The notes below the pieces were generated by a model. It saw nothing but the letters and a program-made list of their open reading frames with translations. It was not told where the DNA came from and ran no database searches. The position numbers and the translations under genes are program-made. A stretch of 64,000 bases of DNA from Enchytraeus crypticus. Lineage: Eukaryota > Annelida > Clitellata > Enchytraeida > Enchytraeidae. The stretch is taken from the NCBI GenBank assembly GCA_905160935.1, contig CAJHZI010000458.1:686001-750000 (forward strand). Direction: 5' to 3'. Positions within the stretch are counted from its first letter, which is position 1, and each line of letters opens with the position of its first letter. This document shows, in pieces, positions 53,562 through 63,159 of this stretch.

Positions 53562-53690
53562 TGGAGCCAGTGGCGAAGTCAGTAAGATACTCGACCGCGG
53601 ATCAGTATGTGCGGGGTTCAAATCCTGGGCTCGCCCGTTACTGACATCGCTTTCGAGTGAGAAAACTGACGTTAACCTTAGCTTTTTAAG
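53562..53690 (+). repeat. SINE-A copy, full length
   Basis: GGCTGGAGCCAGTGGCGAAG, CGGGGTTCAAATCCTGGGCT, GAGAAAACTGACGTTAACCT; close to the apparent consensus. Confidence 0.92.
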
Positions 53691-53871
53691 CAGCGAATGG
53701 TGGTATTCAAATTCCTTCATGCTTCATTCCTGCAGTATGAAGGAATTTCGTATTTTGAATGCATCAAGACCGGGTATTAACTGAATGTGTCAAATGTATG
53801 GTCCAAAAAACTCCTTTATCACGACTTTGTTAACTATGTGTTTAATGCGACATTCAATATTAAATGAAGGG

Positions 53872-54180
53872 GATTTAGCGCCCTAGGTTAAGCTGCGCGG
53901 CAATTGCACGAAGTAAAGCCACGTTGCGCGCGGTTATTACTTTGTGGGCGACCACTTTGGAAGGCCGAGTGTCGACAGCTTGGAATGTAAATAATCCCCA
54001 TGGTGCTGGAGATTATTCTTATATCCGTGCCGGCTGCTACTGAAGCGCCAACAAATGGCAACGATATCTAATAACCATGAATAAAAAGGAAATAACGAAA
54101 ACTACAAAAACAGCGACTATAAGAAAGGAAAGTCTAGTGCACATGCGTATGACAGATGTGTAACTATACGAAATAAAAAG
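53872..54180 (+). repeat. SINE-C copy with ACTACAAAAACAG-type tail
   Basis: GGTTATTACTTTGTGGGCGA and CCACTTTGGAAGGCCGAGTG follow 5S rRNA order. The tail runs through GAAAACTACAAAAACAGCGA to TACGAAATAAAAAG. Confidence 0.85.
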
Positions 54181-54222
54181 AAAAAGAAATCCGGTACCCG
54201 TTTCTAGTGATATATACAGTAC

Positions 54223-54289
<67 letters not shown>

Positions 54290-54420
54290 CATGAAAAAAC
54301 TACAAAAACAGCGACTATAAGAAAGGAAAGTCTAGTGCACATGCGTATGACAGATGTGTAACTATACGAAATAAAAAGAAAAAGAAATCCGGTACCCGTT
54401 TCTAGTGATATATACAGTAC

Positions 54421-54487
<67 letters not shown>

Positions 54488-54620
54488 CATGAAAAAACTA
54501 CAAAAACAGCGACTATAAGAAAGGAAAGTCTAGTGCACATGCGTATGACAGATGTGTAACTATACGAAATAAAAAGAAAAAGAAATCCGGTACCCGTTTC
54601 TAGTGATATATACAGTACGC

Positions 54621-54660
<40 letters not shown>
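54097..54660. repeat. Three ~197-bp tandem units, each a SINE-C tail plus (TA)n
   Basis: Units starting at about 54097, 54293 and 54491 are nearly identical: CTACAAAAACAGCGACTATA, CACATGCGTATGACAGATGT, GTACCCGTTTCTAGTGATAT, then a long TA run. Their identity implies recent unequal exchange or slippage through the TA tracts. Confidence 0.95.
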
Positions 54661-54664
<4 letters not shown>

Positions 54665-54763
54665 GTATATATATACATGTATATATAATATTACATATAT
54701 ATATATATATATAATATATATATATATATTATATATATATATACATACATACATACATATATA

Positions 54764-55519
54764 CAGACTGGGCAAAATATCCCCTAGCGAAATCTCAATA
54801 ACTTTAAGAAAACTCTAAATATCTCTACGAAATTTACGGAGCTTCTAGGGGAGGAATTTCTGCGTATATCCTGCAAATTTGACGAAAATATTTTCATTAT
54901 TTACGAAATTACAGCATTTCTAAAGGAAAAGTGCGAAAATCAATTTTAACAAGGCTTTTCGAAATGTCAGTTATTCCTTTTAAAGATAATAACGACCCTG
55001 AAAAGGGCCTTTTACTTAAGTGGTGGAGTTTAAGCCTGCACTACCTTGTTAGCTACTCAAATAAAAGATGCTTAAATTTCGTTCTTCTGTTAAAATTATT
55101 CCTAAATTTTGAAGAAAATGTCCGGTACTTTTGTTTAAAAAAGCTTTGGTAAAATTGATTTTAACATTTTCTTCGAAGAAAAGCTGTACTTTTGTCACTT
55201 CTGAATATATTGTCACCAAATTTGCAGGATATGTGTCGAAATTCCTTCTCTGGAGGCTCCGAAAATTTTGTAGAACTATTTCGAGTTTTGTCCAAGTTAT
55301 TAAGACTTTTGGTAAAAAAAAGCCTTGTTAAAACTGATTTTGCACTTTTTCGTAGAAACGCTGTAATATTTTTCCTGCTCAATATATTTTCATAAGATTT
55401 GCAAGATATACGCAGAAATTCCTCTCCTAGAAGCTCCGAAGTTGCGTAAAGATATTTTGAGTTTTCGTAAAGTTATTGAGATTTCGCTAGGGGATTACTT
55501 TTTTTGTTGCCCCAGTCTG
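54764..55519. mobile_element. Mariner-like TIR element, 756 bp, no transposase
   Basis: Left end CAGACTGGGCAAAATATCCC and right end GGGATTACT...GCCCCAGTCTG are inverted. The match extends inward (CGAAATCTCAATAACTTT against AAAGTTATTGAGATTTCG, then GGAGCTTCTAGG against CCTAGAAGCTCC), so the TIRs are long. TA flanks both sides, but the flanks are TA microsatellite, so the duplication is not diagnostic. A related copy is at 30054. Confidence 0.8.
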
Positions 55520-55524
55520 TATAC

Positions 55525-55606
<82 letters not shown>

Positions 55607-55751
55607 TATATATATCGTATACAGTATAATATATATATATATATATATATATGATATATATAATATTATATATATATACATATATATATATACATATATG
55701 TATATATACATATACAGTATATATATCACATATATACATATATATATATAT

Positions 55752-55784
<33 letters not shown>

Positions 55785-55805
55785 ATATGTATATAAGTAT
55801 ATATG

Positions 55806-55839
<34 letters not shown>

Positions 55840-55855
55840 TGTATGTATGAATACA
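55525..55855. repeat. (TA)n block ending in (TATG)n
   Basis: TA repeats to about 55815, then GTAT tetranucleotides to 55850. This lies within 65 bp of the HAO-like stop codon, so in its 3' UTR or flank. Confidence 0.95.
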
Positions 55856-55917
55856 TGAGGGTGACGAAGTGAGGGCGACACTTAAAAGCTCCACGCCTGA
55901 CAGCAAAGGAAAAGTTT

Positions 55918-55988
55918 TCAGAGTTTAACTGGTATCTCACTTTCATGTCTAACCAGTGCCGGCGTTATATCTGACACTCTTGCGCAAC
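55918..55988 (-). CDS. HAO-like: HAO-like last exon with stop
   Basis: Acceptor [26 protein letters not shown] then VKL and TGA at 55920-55918. Confidence 0.93.
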
Positions 55989-58900
55989 CTACAACATACA
56001 ACAATCAATCAATCAAAAATCAATAGAATAGAGAAATCAGTCAGAATGTCTGTAAATCTAAATTCTCAATTAACCAATCGATGAACAAATTTAGGAAATA
56101 AAAAAACGTGCACTGAGAGAGAGAGAGAAGAGTAGAGGTGTTATATACCATGGATCTGCCAGTAGGCAGTGTAATGAGAGAGAGAAGAGTAGAGGTGTTA
56201 TACACCATGGACCTGCCAGTAGGCAGTGCAATGAGAGAGAGAGAAGAGTAGAGGTGTTATACACCATGGACCTGCCAGTAGGCAGTGCACTGAGAGAGAG
56301 AAGAGTAGAGCTGTTATACCATGGACCTGCACTAAGAGAGAGAGAGAGAGAGAGAATAGTAGAGGTGTTATATACCAAGGACCTGCCAGTAGCCAGTGCA
56401 CTAAGAGAGAGAGAAAGAGAGAGAAGAGGAGAGGTGTTATATACCATGGATCTGCCAGTAGGAAGTGCACCGAGAGAGAGAAGAGTAGAGGTGTTATACA
56501 TCATGGACCTGTCAGTAGGCAGTGCACTAAGAGAGAGAAAGAGAGAGAGAGAGAGAGATCAATACCTGACATCGCCATGGCTGCTTTAAACTCCGCCTTC
56601 AGAGTCTCGAACATTTCCTCAACGCTCTCAGCTCCCTGTAAGTACAGTTAAACACACTTCTAACAGAGTGTATAATAATATAGCACCTCTTCAGCACATG
56701 TTGTTTTAGATCGTTGTGGGTGAATCGATCTGTGGTGACATGTGACGGGGGGACGTCCTTGATATCATCCTTGTATGAGGAAACGGACGTTAAACCTTTA
56801 TTATTATTATTGCTATTAATATACGTGTTACACGTATAATAATAATAACACGTTACAGTGAAACGATTAACCATGCTAATATATTTCACTTTTAATACCA
56901 CATGCTACATTTCAATATCATCATCACGTTCCCCTAATCCCAGTCTAACTAGGGTTATACAGTCTAACTAGGGTTATAGGGTTTTACGGGGTTCGTTTAA
57001 AAGTAACTACATTTAAATTATTAAAATTGTAAATAAATGATAAACATTGTTACCCCAACAGCTAGAGCATAGAGCACAGGACGTCCAATAAAGACAGCCT
57101 GAGCTCCCAGAGCGAGAGCTTTAAGGACATCTGTACCCGTGCGAAACCCTCCGTCAACATAGACCTCACACCTCCCCCTCACAGCTAATACCACCTCTCT
57201 TAGTACATCCATCTGTTCAGTAATCAATCAATCGCAATTAATAAATAAAATAGATAAATTAATTAATCAATCGTTAGGTCGGCCCGTCGGTCGCTGGATA
57301 GATAGATCATCGATCAATATAATCAAATACATCAATCAGTGTAGGCCTAATTAATTCAATTAACCATTCAATCAATAGATCGATTAATCAATCAATCAAT
57401 CAATCAATCAATTAGACCTAATCAGTTAGTCAGTCAATCAGTCAATCAATCAATCCTTAAATGCAGAGATTATCAAATCTATGCAAGCGAGATATTCTTT
57501 ATTGTGGGTAACCAATCTATATCAAATACAATTACTAGCCGTCTGAGGCTAACTTAGTTAACATTACTGTTTTAATTTTGAATAAAATAATTCCTAGTAA
57601 ATTATAGATATATATTCACGCCATGAATTATAATCTAATACTGAAATATCTTTCTCTGGGATTTAAGGGAAGATGATGATAATGATTGAAATCTCTTTCT
57701 TTCTCAGTGCACTGCCTTCTGGCAGGTCCAAGGTATATTACGCCCCCACTCTTCTTTAGCTTCCGTTTCCTCTTCATATCCACATATAAGTGGAACTTTA
57801 AATCATCTAGAAATACTCATTCTTGTTGTTATATACCATTTTCTTGGGGATTCTGCTTATGACGAGGTAGGCCCCATATGTCTTTCTCGGCTTCAACTAA
57901 CATTTACTGGGCAGGGGCGTTACTCCCTGAGAAAACTATCCTGTTTACCCAGAACTTTAAAGAATAATGAAATAAATATTATTAACATTAATATATTAAA
58001 TAAATATATATATTAGGCTTCTTTGAAATATTATTAAAATATTTTCTCTCTAATAATGCTGGAGGAATAGGATTAATCTTACTGTCTTCAAAAGTGAAGA
58101 CCAACACAAGTTTGGTAGTAGGAAGGTTTGTAGCTTTGATGTTTTGATTTCTGTATTTTATAAAATGCATTATAATATATGTGCATATATATTCTATACC
58201 TATTTATTGCAGACTAGTAGAAGCCTCCCCCCCTAGGTTCTCGCCTAAAGTCGTTAGACTATTTGTTCTTTATTTTCTCTATTTAGTTCAACTGAGGATG
58301 TCGGTTCTAATTTTGTTCTAGAAATATAATAATTTCTAGATTTATTTAACTATAAGTTTTATTGGTCACAATTACATTATTTAAAAGAGAAGCAATAAAC
58401 CGAAAAAAGCTCAACGAGTTTCTCTTAGTACTAGACCTTGTACAAAATTGTTATGTTGCACATAGTACGGCATATCGTACTACGTACGATATGCCGTAGG
58501 CTTAGTTGTTGGTTTTGCTATATTTCATCATCATCATCATCTTCCCCTGAATCCCATTCTAACTAGGGTCGAGATAAGACAATATTGAAGCAATTTCTGG
58601 AGCCTAGGCTCACCAACCGAATGCCCTTTCAGACGTTAGTGTTGATCTTAGTGCAATGTCGCCGTTTACGACACGTGCAGTCCACGATTTGTCTATTCTT
58701 CAGCAACACGGACACATCACGGGTACATCCTTCTTATAGCAAAAATTAAAAAATTCATTTAATTTATTTTGCTTTTGCGGTTCTAGTTACCTCCTTCCTC
58801 CTCTCTTTGATCATTATGAACAGTTGCTTTTAGATAAAATAGATTGCAACTAGCTTAGATTTAGAATAGTCTTCCATAAACATGGCTTTTTATTAAAGCA

Positions 58901-59082
58901 TTCAGCATTCAGAATTCTCAGGTGGTCACCCATCTAATAAGTACTAACCGGGCCCGACGTTGCTTATTTATCCCCGTATATGACACTACAGAAATACACT
59001 AACATCATCATCATCGTCATCGTCGTCGTCGTCATCGTCGTCGTCGTCATCGTCGTCGTCGTCGTCGACGTCGTCGTCATCG

Positions 59083-59123
<41 letters not shown>

Positions 59124-61645
59124 TTCCCTTGAATCCCCGTTTAACCAGGGTCGGGATACGAATAGAGTATCTCAAATCATCTCTGTCCTATACCACATCA
59201 TCAGCCAATCCCCACTCGAGACCTCCATTCGTTTAAATTTTTGTAGCAATTTCTGGAGCCTAGGCGCTCACCAACCGAATGCCCTTTCTGACGTTGGTAT
59301 GGATCTTAGTGCTTTATTCGCCTTCTTCGACACGTACGGTCACCGGTTGGTCAATTCTTCAAACAACTCGGAAACATGGGAAGAAATACACTGACACTCT
59401 TCAACAATATTGAATAGTGTTACAAATCAACATTATTGAATGGTGTTACCATTCAACTTTATTGACTGGTGTTAGAAGTACACTAACAACATTAAATAAT
59501 AATTCCTCAGGTACTAACGAAAGTACTTGAGGAATTATTATTGAGTGATTTTAGTGAAAATGCCGCTAACGAGTTAACGAGAACCAGCTTCGTCAAATAT
59601 TTCATAAATCATGTTCTGAGTTTTTTAACAGTTAAATGAGTTAACACTCACAGCTCCTGTTGTGCTGCCGACCTGGCGGCCGCCATGATTGGACACCAGT
59701 ATCCCAGCAACACCCGCATCTACAGCCAGCTCTGCATCTTCACCTGATCAATCAATCATTAGATCAGTCAATGAATATTCCGGTAATCAATCAATCAATC
59801 GATTGAAAAATAAAAGGATCAATGAATTAATTAATTAATTATACAATATAAAAGTAAGTCAGAGTCTGACTATGATAAACCGTTTTATATAGGCCCTATA
59901 CCTGGTTGGCTTATATTTCAGTACAGGAAATGAACGCTTATATTAAAGACACTATGGCCATGATGCACTTGAACCGCACAACACTACAAAATTCTTATCG
60001 GTAAATAGTAAAAAACATAATAAATGAAGAAGTTTATTGAAGAAGAAACGATAATAATAATAATAATAATAATATAATAATAATAATAATAAAGGTTTAA
60101 CATCCGTTTATTCATAGAAGGATATTGTCAGGGACGTCAAAAAATAACGTGAAAGGCTGACAGCTGTAAATTCTGCTTTAAGATCGTTTGTGTGTAAAGC
60201 TGTAAAACTGATGTTAACGTCAGTTTCATCTCTCGATATCAATGACTGTGGCGTCGAGCCCTGAATATGTACCCCGCATATACTGATCCGCAGCCAGATA
60301 TCTTACCGAGATCGCCACTGACGCGTCATCGTGGCATCGCCATGGTCCCTGATGATGATATTACTCAAAGACATTTTAACATGTGGCGCCACGCTTATTA
60401 GATAAGGGCATTAATAGCTACCACGTCTAATTGAAACAAATTCCTGAACGATTAACCACAGCAACTAACATAACAATGCGAAATAATAGCTGTACATTTT
60501 AATAAAACGATTATAATAGAAGCAATAATACTAATAATAATAATGTCGATAATAATACTACTTATAAATTAATAACTACAGGCTATTTTTTATTATCGTT
60601 ATTTGTTTAATTTGTTTTTAAATACCCCGCGTGTGAAGAACCCGAGGTTTGATAAAAAACGATTCGAGCAATACGTGCTGAATCGCCGCCCGGCATCACA
60701 TATTGTTATTATTATTGTTATTTACTACAATAATGACGATAAAAATAATAATAACAAATAATGATAATAATAACGATAACAATGCTGTAAAATTACTGTG
60801 TCTATCATCAATTCAATTTAAATGGTATGTAGTTTCTTAACTGTGTAGGCCTAGTTAATTGATTGATTGATGTCTTGCTGCATTGATTACCACAGAGAAT
60901 GCCCTTGACGATGATGGGCAGTGACGTAACAGATTTGAGCCACGTGACGTCACGCCACGTGGCTCTGGAGTTAAACAGCTCTCCAGTGATCTGATACTGA
61001 GCGGTCGTATACTGTTTATCAGTAGGAACCACGTTCTTGAAGCTAAGTACAGCAATTTTACTTAAATGTCAAAAGAGAAACACTGAGTAATACAGACAGT
61101 AACTGATAAATAACCACGTTCTTGAAGCTAAGTATAACAATTTTATTTTTTATATATTTAGAATGTCTCAAATAGCGCAACGGTTAAGGGTGTAGATAAC
61201 GTCATGAAGTTTTAAATGACAAACCCTGAGGTGAATCGTACCCTCGTGGGTTCGATTCCCAGCCGCGCTGATCTGAGAGTAAAATCTCGGACATTCACTG
61301 GACTGGCTACACGGAAAATGGACTAAATTGCCTAACGGATATAACATGTGGTATTAAAAGTGATGGATATCAACGTAGTTGATCATTTCACTATAATGTG
61401 GGTTATTATTATTATTATTATTATTATTATTTAAATGGCACAAGAGAAATACTGAGTAATACAGAAAGTAACTTATGAACAACCACGTTCTTGAAGCTAA
61501 GTATAACAATTTTATTTAAATATCACAAGAAATATACTGACCTCCGGTTTCATAGGAAGCAATGAAACTTTAATGACAAGTCATGAGTAATACAGAAAAT
61601 AGAGCTACGAAAAACGGAGACTTTCCAAAAACTCAGTTTCTCTCT

Positions 61646-61691
<46 letters not shown>

Positions 61692-62581
61692 CTCTTTCTC
61701 TGTTTCTCTTTCTGTTCTTTCTTCAAGAAACGGAAACTCAGAACATGGGAAAAAGTGATTCGCGGAGTTGATACGGATAGGCCAGTGAATGTCCGAGATC
61801 TTACTCTCAGATCAGCGCGGCTGGGATTCAAACCCACGCGGGTTCAATTCATCTCAGTATCCGTCATTTAAAACTTCATGACGTTACCCCTAATCTATTA
61901 AAGGAATATTTTAAATGTATTTTAAAATCTACACTTAACTAACAAAAATACCTACATAACGCAAAATACATAGTTCAGTGAGAAAATGACATTATATCGT
62001 TATATTTAAAACAGATAAGTAAATAGCTACATTGAAATGAAATTTCTTAACTTATGGTTCTATTTATACCTATAGTCTAATTTCACTTATTTGTACACCA
62101 TCAATGTCTAATACTTCGGTATGAAATGACTTCACTATAAAATGACTTCGCAACTGGCTCGAGCCAGTTGCGAAGTCGGTAAGATACTCAACCGCGGATC
62201 AGCAAGTGTGGGGTTCAAATCCTAAGCTCTCCCGACACTGAAATCGCTTTCGACTGGGGAAACTAACGTTAACCTTAGCTTTACCAGCTTTAATAAATTT
62301 CTAACAAGTTACTCACGTGTAGGGTCTTCTCTTCAGCTGGACATGCGAGCTGTCGGACTTCTTGCCCACTCTGAGGCCGGTCACGGGCGAGTCTATCGTG
62401 AGCACGAGGGCCTGGTAGCCCGACGACTCGGCGGCCCGTGCTAGCCTGAGCACGAGCTGCCGGTCAGTGAATACGTAGAGGTTGAAGAACTTAACGGTGC
62501 CCGGGCACGCCTGGGCCACCTCCTCGAGGGACTTGTTGCTGAACGCGCTCAGAGTGAATATCACACCTGCCTTGCCTGCCC
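55918..62581 (-). CDS. HAO-like: FMN-dependent 2-hydroxyacid oxidase (HAO/glycolate oxidase family), 3' six exons
   Basis: Six exons (62581-62317, 61042-60891, 59743-59652, 57212-57054, 56635-56566, 55988-55918) give 268 residues to the stop; the N-terminal third lies beyond 64000. Hallmarks of the (S)-2-hydroxyacid oxidase TIM barrel are all present: FNLYVFTDR with the substrate tyrosine, [11 protein letters not shown] with the conserved aspartate, LPIIVKGIL with the catalytic-site lysine, SNHGGRQ with the catalytic histidine and substrate arginine, and [20 protein letters not shown]...[10 protein letters not shown] for FMN phosphate. Such enzymes oxidise glycolate or longer 2-hydroxy acids to 2-oxo acids with H2O2, usually in peroxisomes. 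Two oddities: N replaces the usual Q two residues before the tyrosine, and the protein ends PVKL, not a canonical PTS1. Frames and phases all close. Confidence 0.95.
56100..56560 (-). repeat. Tandem array of LINE-G end blocks with (GA)n, HAO-like last intron
   Basis: About eight units of AGAGTAGAGGTGTTATA + CACCATGGACCTGCCAGTAG + GCAGTGCACTGA separated by GAGAGA. The unit is the terminal block of LINE-G amplified in place. The right edge comes within 10 bp of the penultimate exon's donor but does not contain it. Confidence 0.9.
56566..56635 (-). CDS. HAO-like: HAO-like penultimate exon
   Basis: Acceptor [27 protein letters not shown] then AMS; donor GTATTG, phase 1. Confidence 0.94.
56690..56895 (+). 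repeat. Repeat-J copy with (ATT)n tail, then SINE-B end
   Basis: GATCTGTGGTGACATGTGAC, CATCCTTGTATGAGGAAACG, GACGTTAAACCTTTATTATT. A minus-strand SINE-B terminus follows at 56845-56895. Confidence 0.75.
57054..57212 (-). CDS. HAO-like: HAO-like exon with FMN phosphate site
   Basis: Acceptor [59 protein letters not shown]; donor GTAACA, phase 0. Confidence 0.95.
57280..57460. repeat. (AATC)n-like degenerate tetranucleotide tract
   Basis: AATCAATC, AGTCAATC and GATAGATA units above the 57212 exon. Confidence 0.8.
57690..57850 (-). repeat. LINE-G 3'-end fragment
   Basis: CTCAGTGCACTGCCTTCTGG, CCACTCTTCTTTAGCTTCCG, CATATAAGTGGAAC. Confidence 0.75.
58466..58498. repeat. Perfect 15-bp hairpin
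   Basis: TACGGCATATCGTAC, three bases, then its exact reverse complement. No T-run follows; it sits in an intron of the HAO-like gene. Confidence 0.85.
58525..58735 (-). repeat. Repeat-E copy, internally shortened
   Basis: (CAT)n, CTTCCCCTGAATCCCATTCT, GGAGCCTAGGCTCACCAACC, ACACGTGCAGTCCACG. Confidence 0.8.
58913..58965 (-). pseudogene. 5S rRNA fragment
   Basis: On the minus strand AAGCAACGTCGGGCCCGGTT, AGTACTT, then AGATGGGTGACCACCTGAGA. This is a near-exact internal piece of canonical 5S rRNA with a 3-bp insertion. The 5' third and the 3' end are missing, so it is a pseudogene and distinct from the diverged SINE-C heads. Confidence 0.85.
59005..59385 (-). repeat. Repeat-E copy with a ~115-bp (CAT/CGT)n tail
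   Basis: CATCGTCGTCGTCGTC... expands from the tail. The body is CCTTGAATCCCCGTTTAACC, GGAGCCTAGGCGCTCACCAA, GTCACCGGTTGGTCAATTCT. Longest tail of the family here. Confidence 0.9.
59495..59542. repeat. 21-bp inverted repeat, one mismatch
   Basis: AATAATAATTCCTCAGGTACT at 59495-59515 faces its complement at 59522-59542 across a 6-base loop. Confidence 0.8.
59652..59743 (-). CDS. HAO-like: HAO-like exon with catalytic His/Arg
   Basis: Acceptor [26 protein letters not shown] then [11 protein letters not shown]; donor GTGAGT, phase 0. Confidence 0.95.
60045..60130 (-). repeat. (AAT)n and repeat-J copy
   Basis: AAT triplets then AGGTTTAACATCCGTTTATT and CATAGAAGGATATTGTCAGG. Confidence 0.7.
60196..60345 (-). 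repeat. SINE-A copy, diverged
   Basis: AAAGCTGTAAAACTGATGTT, CAGTTTCATCTCTCG and TACCGAGATCGCCACTGAC. Confidence 0.7.
60891..61042 (-). CDS. HAO-like: HAO-like exon with barrel lysine
   Basis: Acceptor [18 protein letters not shown], then [20 protein letters not shown] and ILC; donor GTAATC, phase 1. Its acceptor edge is copied at 61113 and 61481. Confidence 0.94.
61026..61515. repeat. ~85-bp tandem triplication of a HAO-like exon acceptor, split by SINE-B
   Basis: Blocks with ACCACGTTCTTGAAGCTAAG occur at 61029 (true exon edge), 61113 and 61481. The intervening sequence GAGTAATACAGACAGTAACT is also repeated (61084-61104 and 61452-61472). A full SINE-B (61161-61400) with (ATT)n lies within the third unit, so the triplication predates the SINE. 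Confidence 0.93.
61161..61425 (+). repeat. SINE-B copy with (ATT)n tail
   Basis: GAATGTCTCAAATAGCGCAACG, GGGTTCGATTCCCAGCCGCG, GATGGATATCAACGTAGTTG, then ATT triplets. Confidence 0.9.
61640..61712. repeat. (TC)n microsatellite
   Basis: CT-rich tract with a few TTT interruptions. Confidence 0.9.
61778..61910 (-). repeat. SINE-B copy, 3'-truncated
   Basis: CCAGTGAATGTCCGAGATCT, AGCGCGGCTGGGATTCAAAC, CATGACGTTACCCCTAATCT. Confidence 0.85.
62157..62296 (+). repeat. SINE-A copy 20 bp from a HAO-like exon
   Basis: GGCTCGAGCCAGTTGCGAAG, GTGGGGTTCAAATCCTAAGC, GGGAAACTAACGTTAACCTT; ends just before the donor side of exon 62581-62317. Confidence 0.88.
62317..62581 (-). CDS. HAO-like: HAO-like exon (5'-most in window)
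   Basis: Acceptor [27 protein letters not shown], then [22 protein letters not shown], ending KRRPYT; donor GTGAGT, phase 2. The preceding intron is phase 1. Confidence 0.94.
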
Positions 62582-62628
62582 CTGCGCCAATACAAGCATA
62601 CCACCGAGTTACCAGCTAGGTTGAAATA

Positions 62629-62840
62629 AAGCTGGTTAAGCTAAGGTTAACGTCAGTTTCCTCACTCGAAAGCGATGTCAGTGACGAGCGAGCCCAGGAT
62701 TTGAACCCCGCACCATCTGATCCGCGGTCGAGTATCTTACCGACTTCACCACTGGCTCCAGCCAAATAATCATAATAATAATATAATAAAGGTTTAACGT
62801 CCGTTTCCTCATACAAGGATGATGTCTGGGACGTCAAGGT
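62629..62840 (-). repeat. SINE-A copy and adjacent repeat-J
   Basis: 62629-62763 is a minus-strand full-length SINE-A. 62790-62840 is repeat-J (GGTTTAACGTCCGTTTCCTC, CATACAAGGATGATGTC). Confidence 0.88.
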
Positions 62841-63039
62841 TCAGAATACAATCATATATATATATATGAAACAGATAGAATGGTATATATGATTGAATAG
62901 CAGTAGCTTACTATTAGATTAATCTTTGCGACGGTAGCTCGATTTTGTCGAGTCGTCTTGAAGAGACGCATTATGCTTCTGAACCTTGACATTAAACATA
63001 CTACAACCTACCTACCAGCCAGGTTTTCATCAGATGTGG

Positions 63040-63158
63040 AGAAGTCGGTAAGATATTCGACCGCGGATCAGTAATTGCGGGGTTCAAATCCTGGGCTCGC
63101 CCGTCACTTACATCGCTTTCGAGTGAGGAAACTGACGTTTACTTTAGCTTTACCAGAT
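63040..63158 (+). repeat. SINE-A copy
   Basis: GAGAAGTCGGTAAGATATTC, GCGGGGTTCAAATCCTGGGC, GAGGAAACTGACGTTTACTT. The head is missing. Confidence 0.85.
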
Positions 63159-63159
63159 A

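Noticed and set aside
54037-54678. 213-codon minus-strand ORF with repeated hydrophobic units
   Set aside because: Produced by the three SINE-tail/(TA)n units; the YIYIYI runs are TA microsatellite.
55473-55946. Minus-strand ORFs of 139-157 codons
   Set aside because: Translation of TA and TATG microsatellite; the real gene ends at 55918 in another frame.
56091-56589. Overlapping ORFs on both strands of about 100-137 codons
   Set aside because: They read through tandem LINE-G end blocks and GA repeats; the HAO-like exon starts outside them.
22076-62581. Operon-like arrangement of the AtuA-like and HAO-like genes
   Set aside because: The genes are 6.5 kb apart with introns and separate starts; there is no evidence of joint transcription.
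3039-62837. Recurrent ~70-codon ORFs with [20 protein letters not shown] or its reverse
   Set aside because: These are SINE-A copies read as protein; the frame differs between copies and the elements have Pol III boxes.
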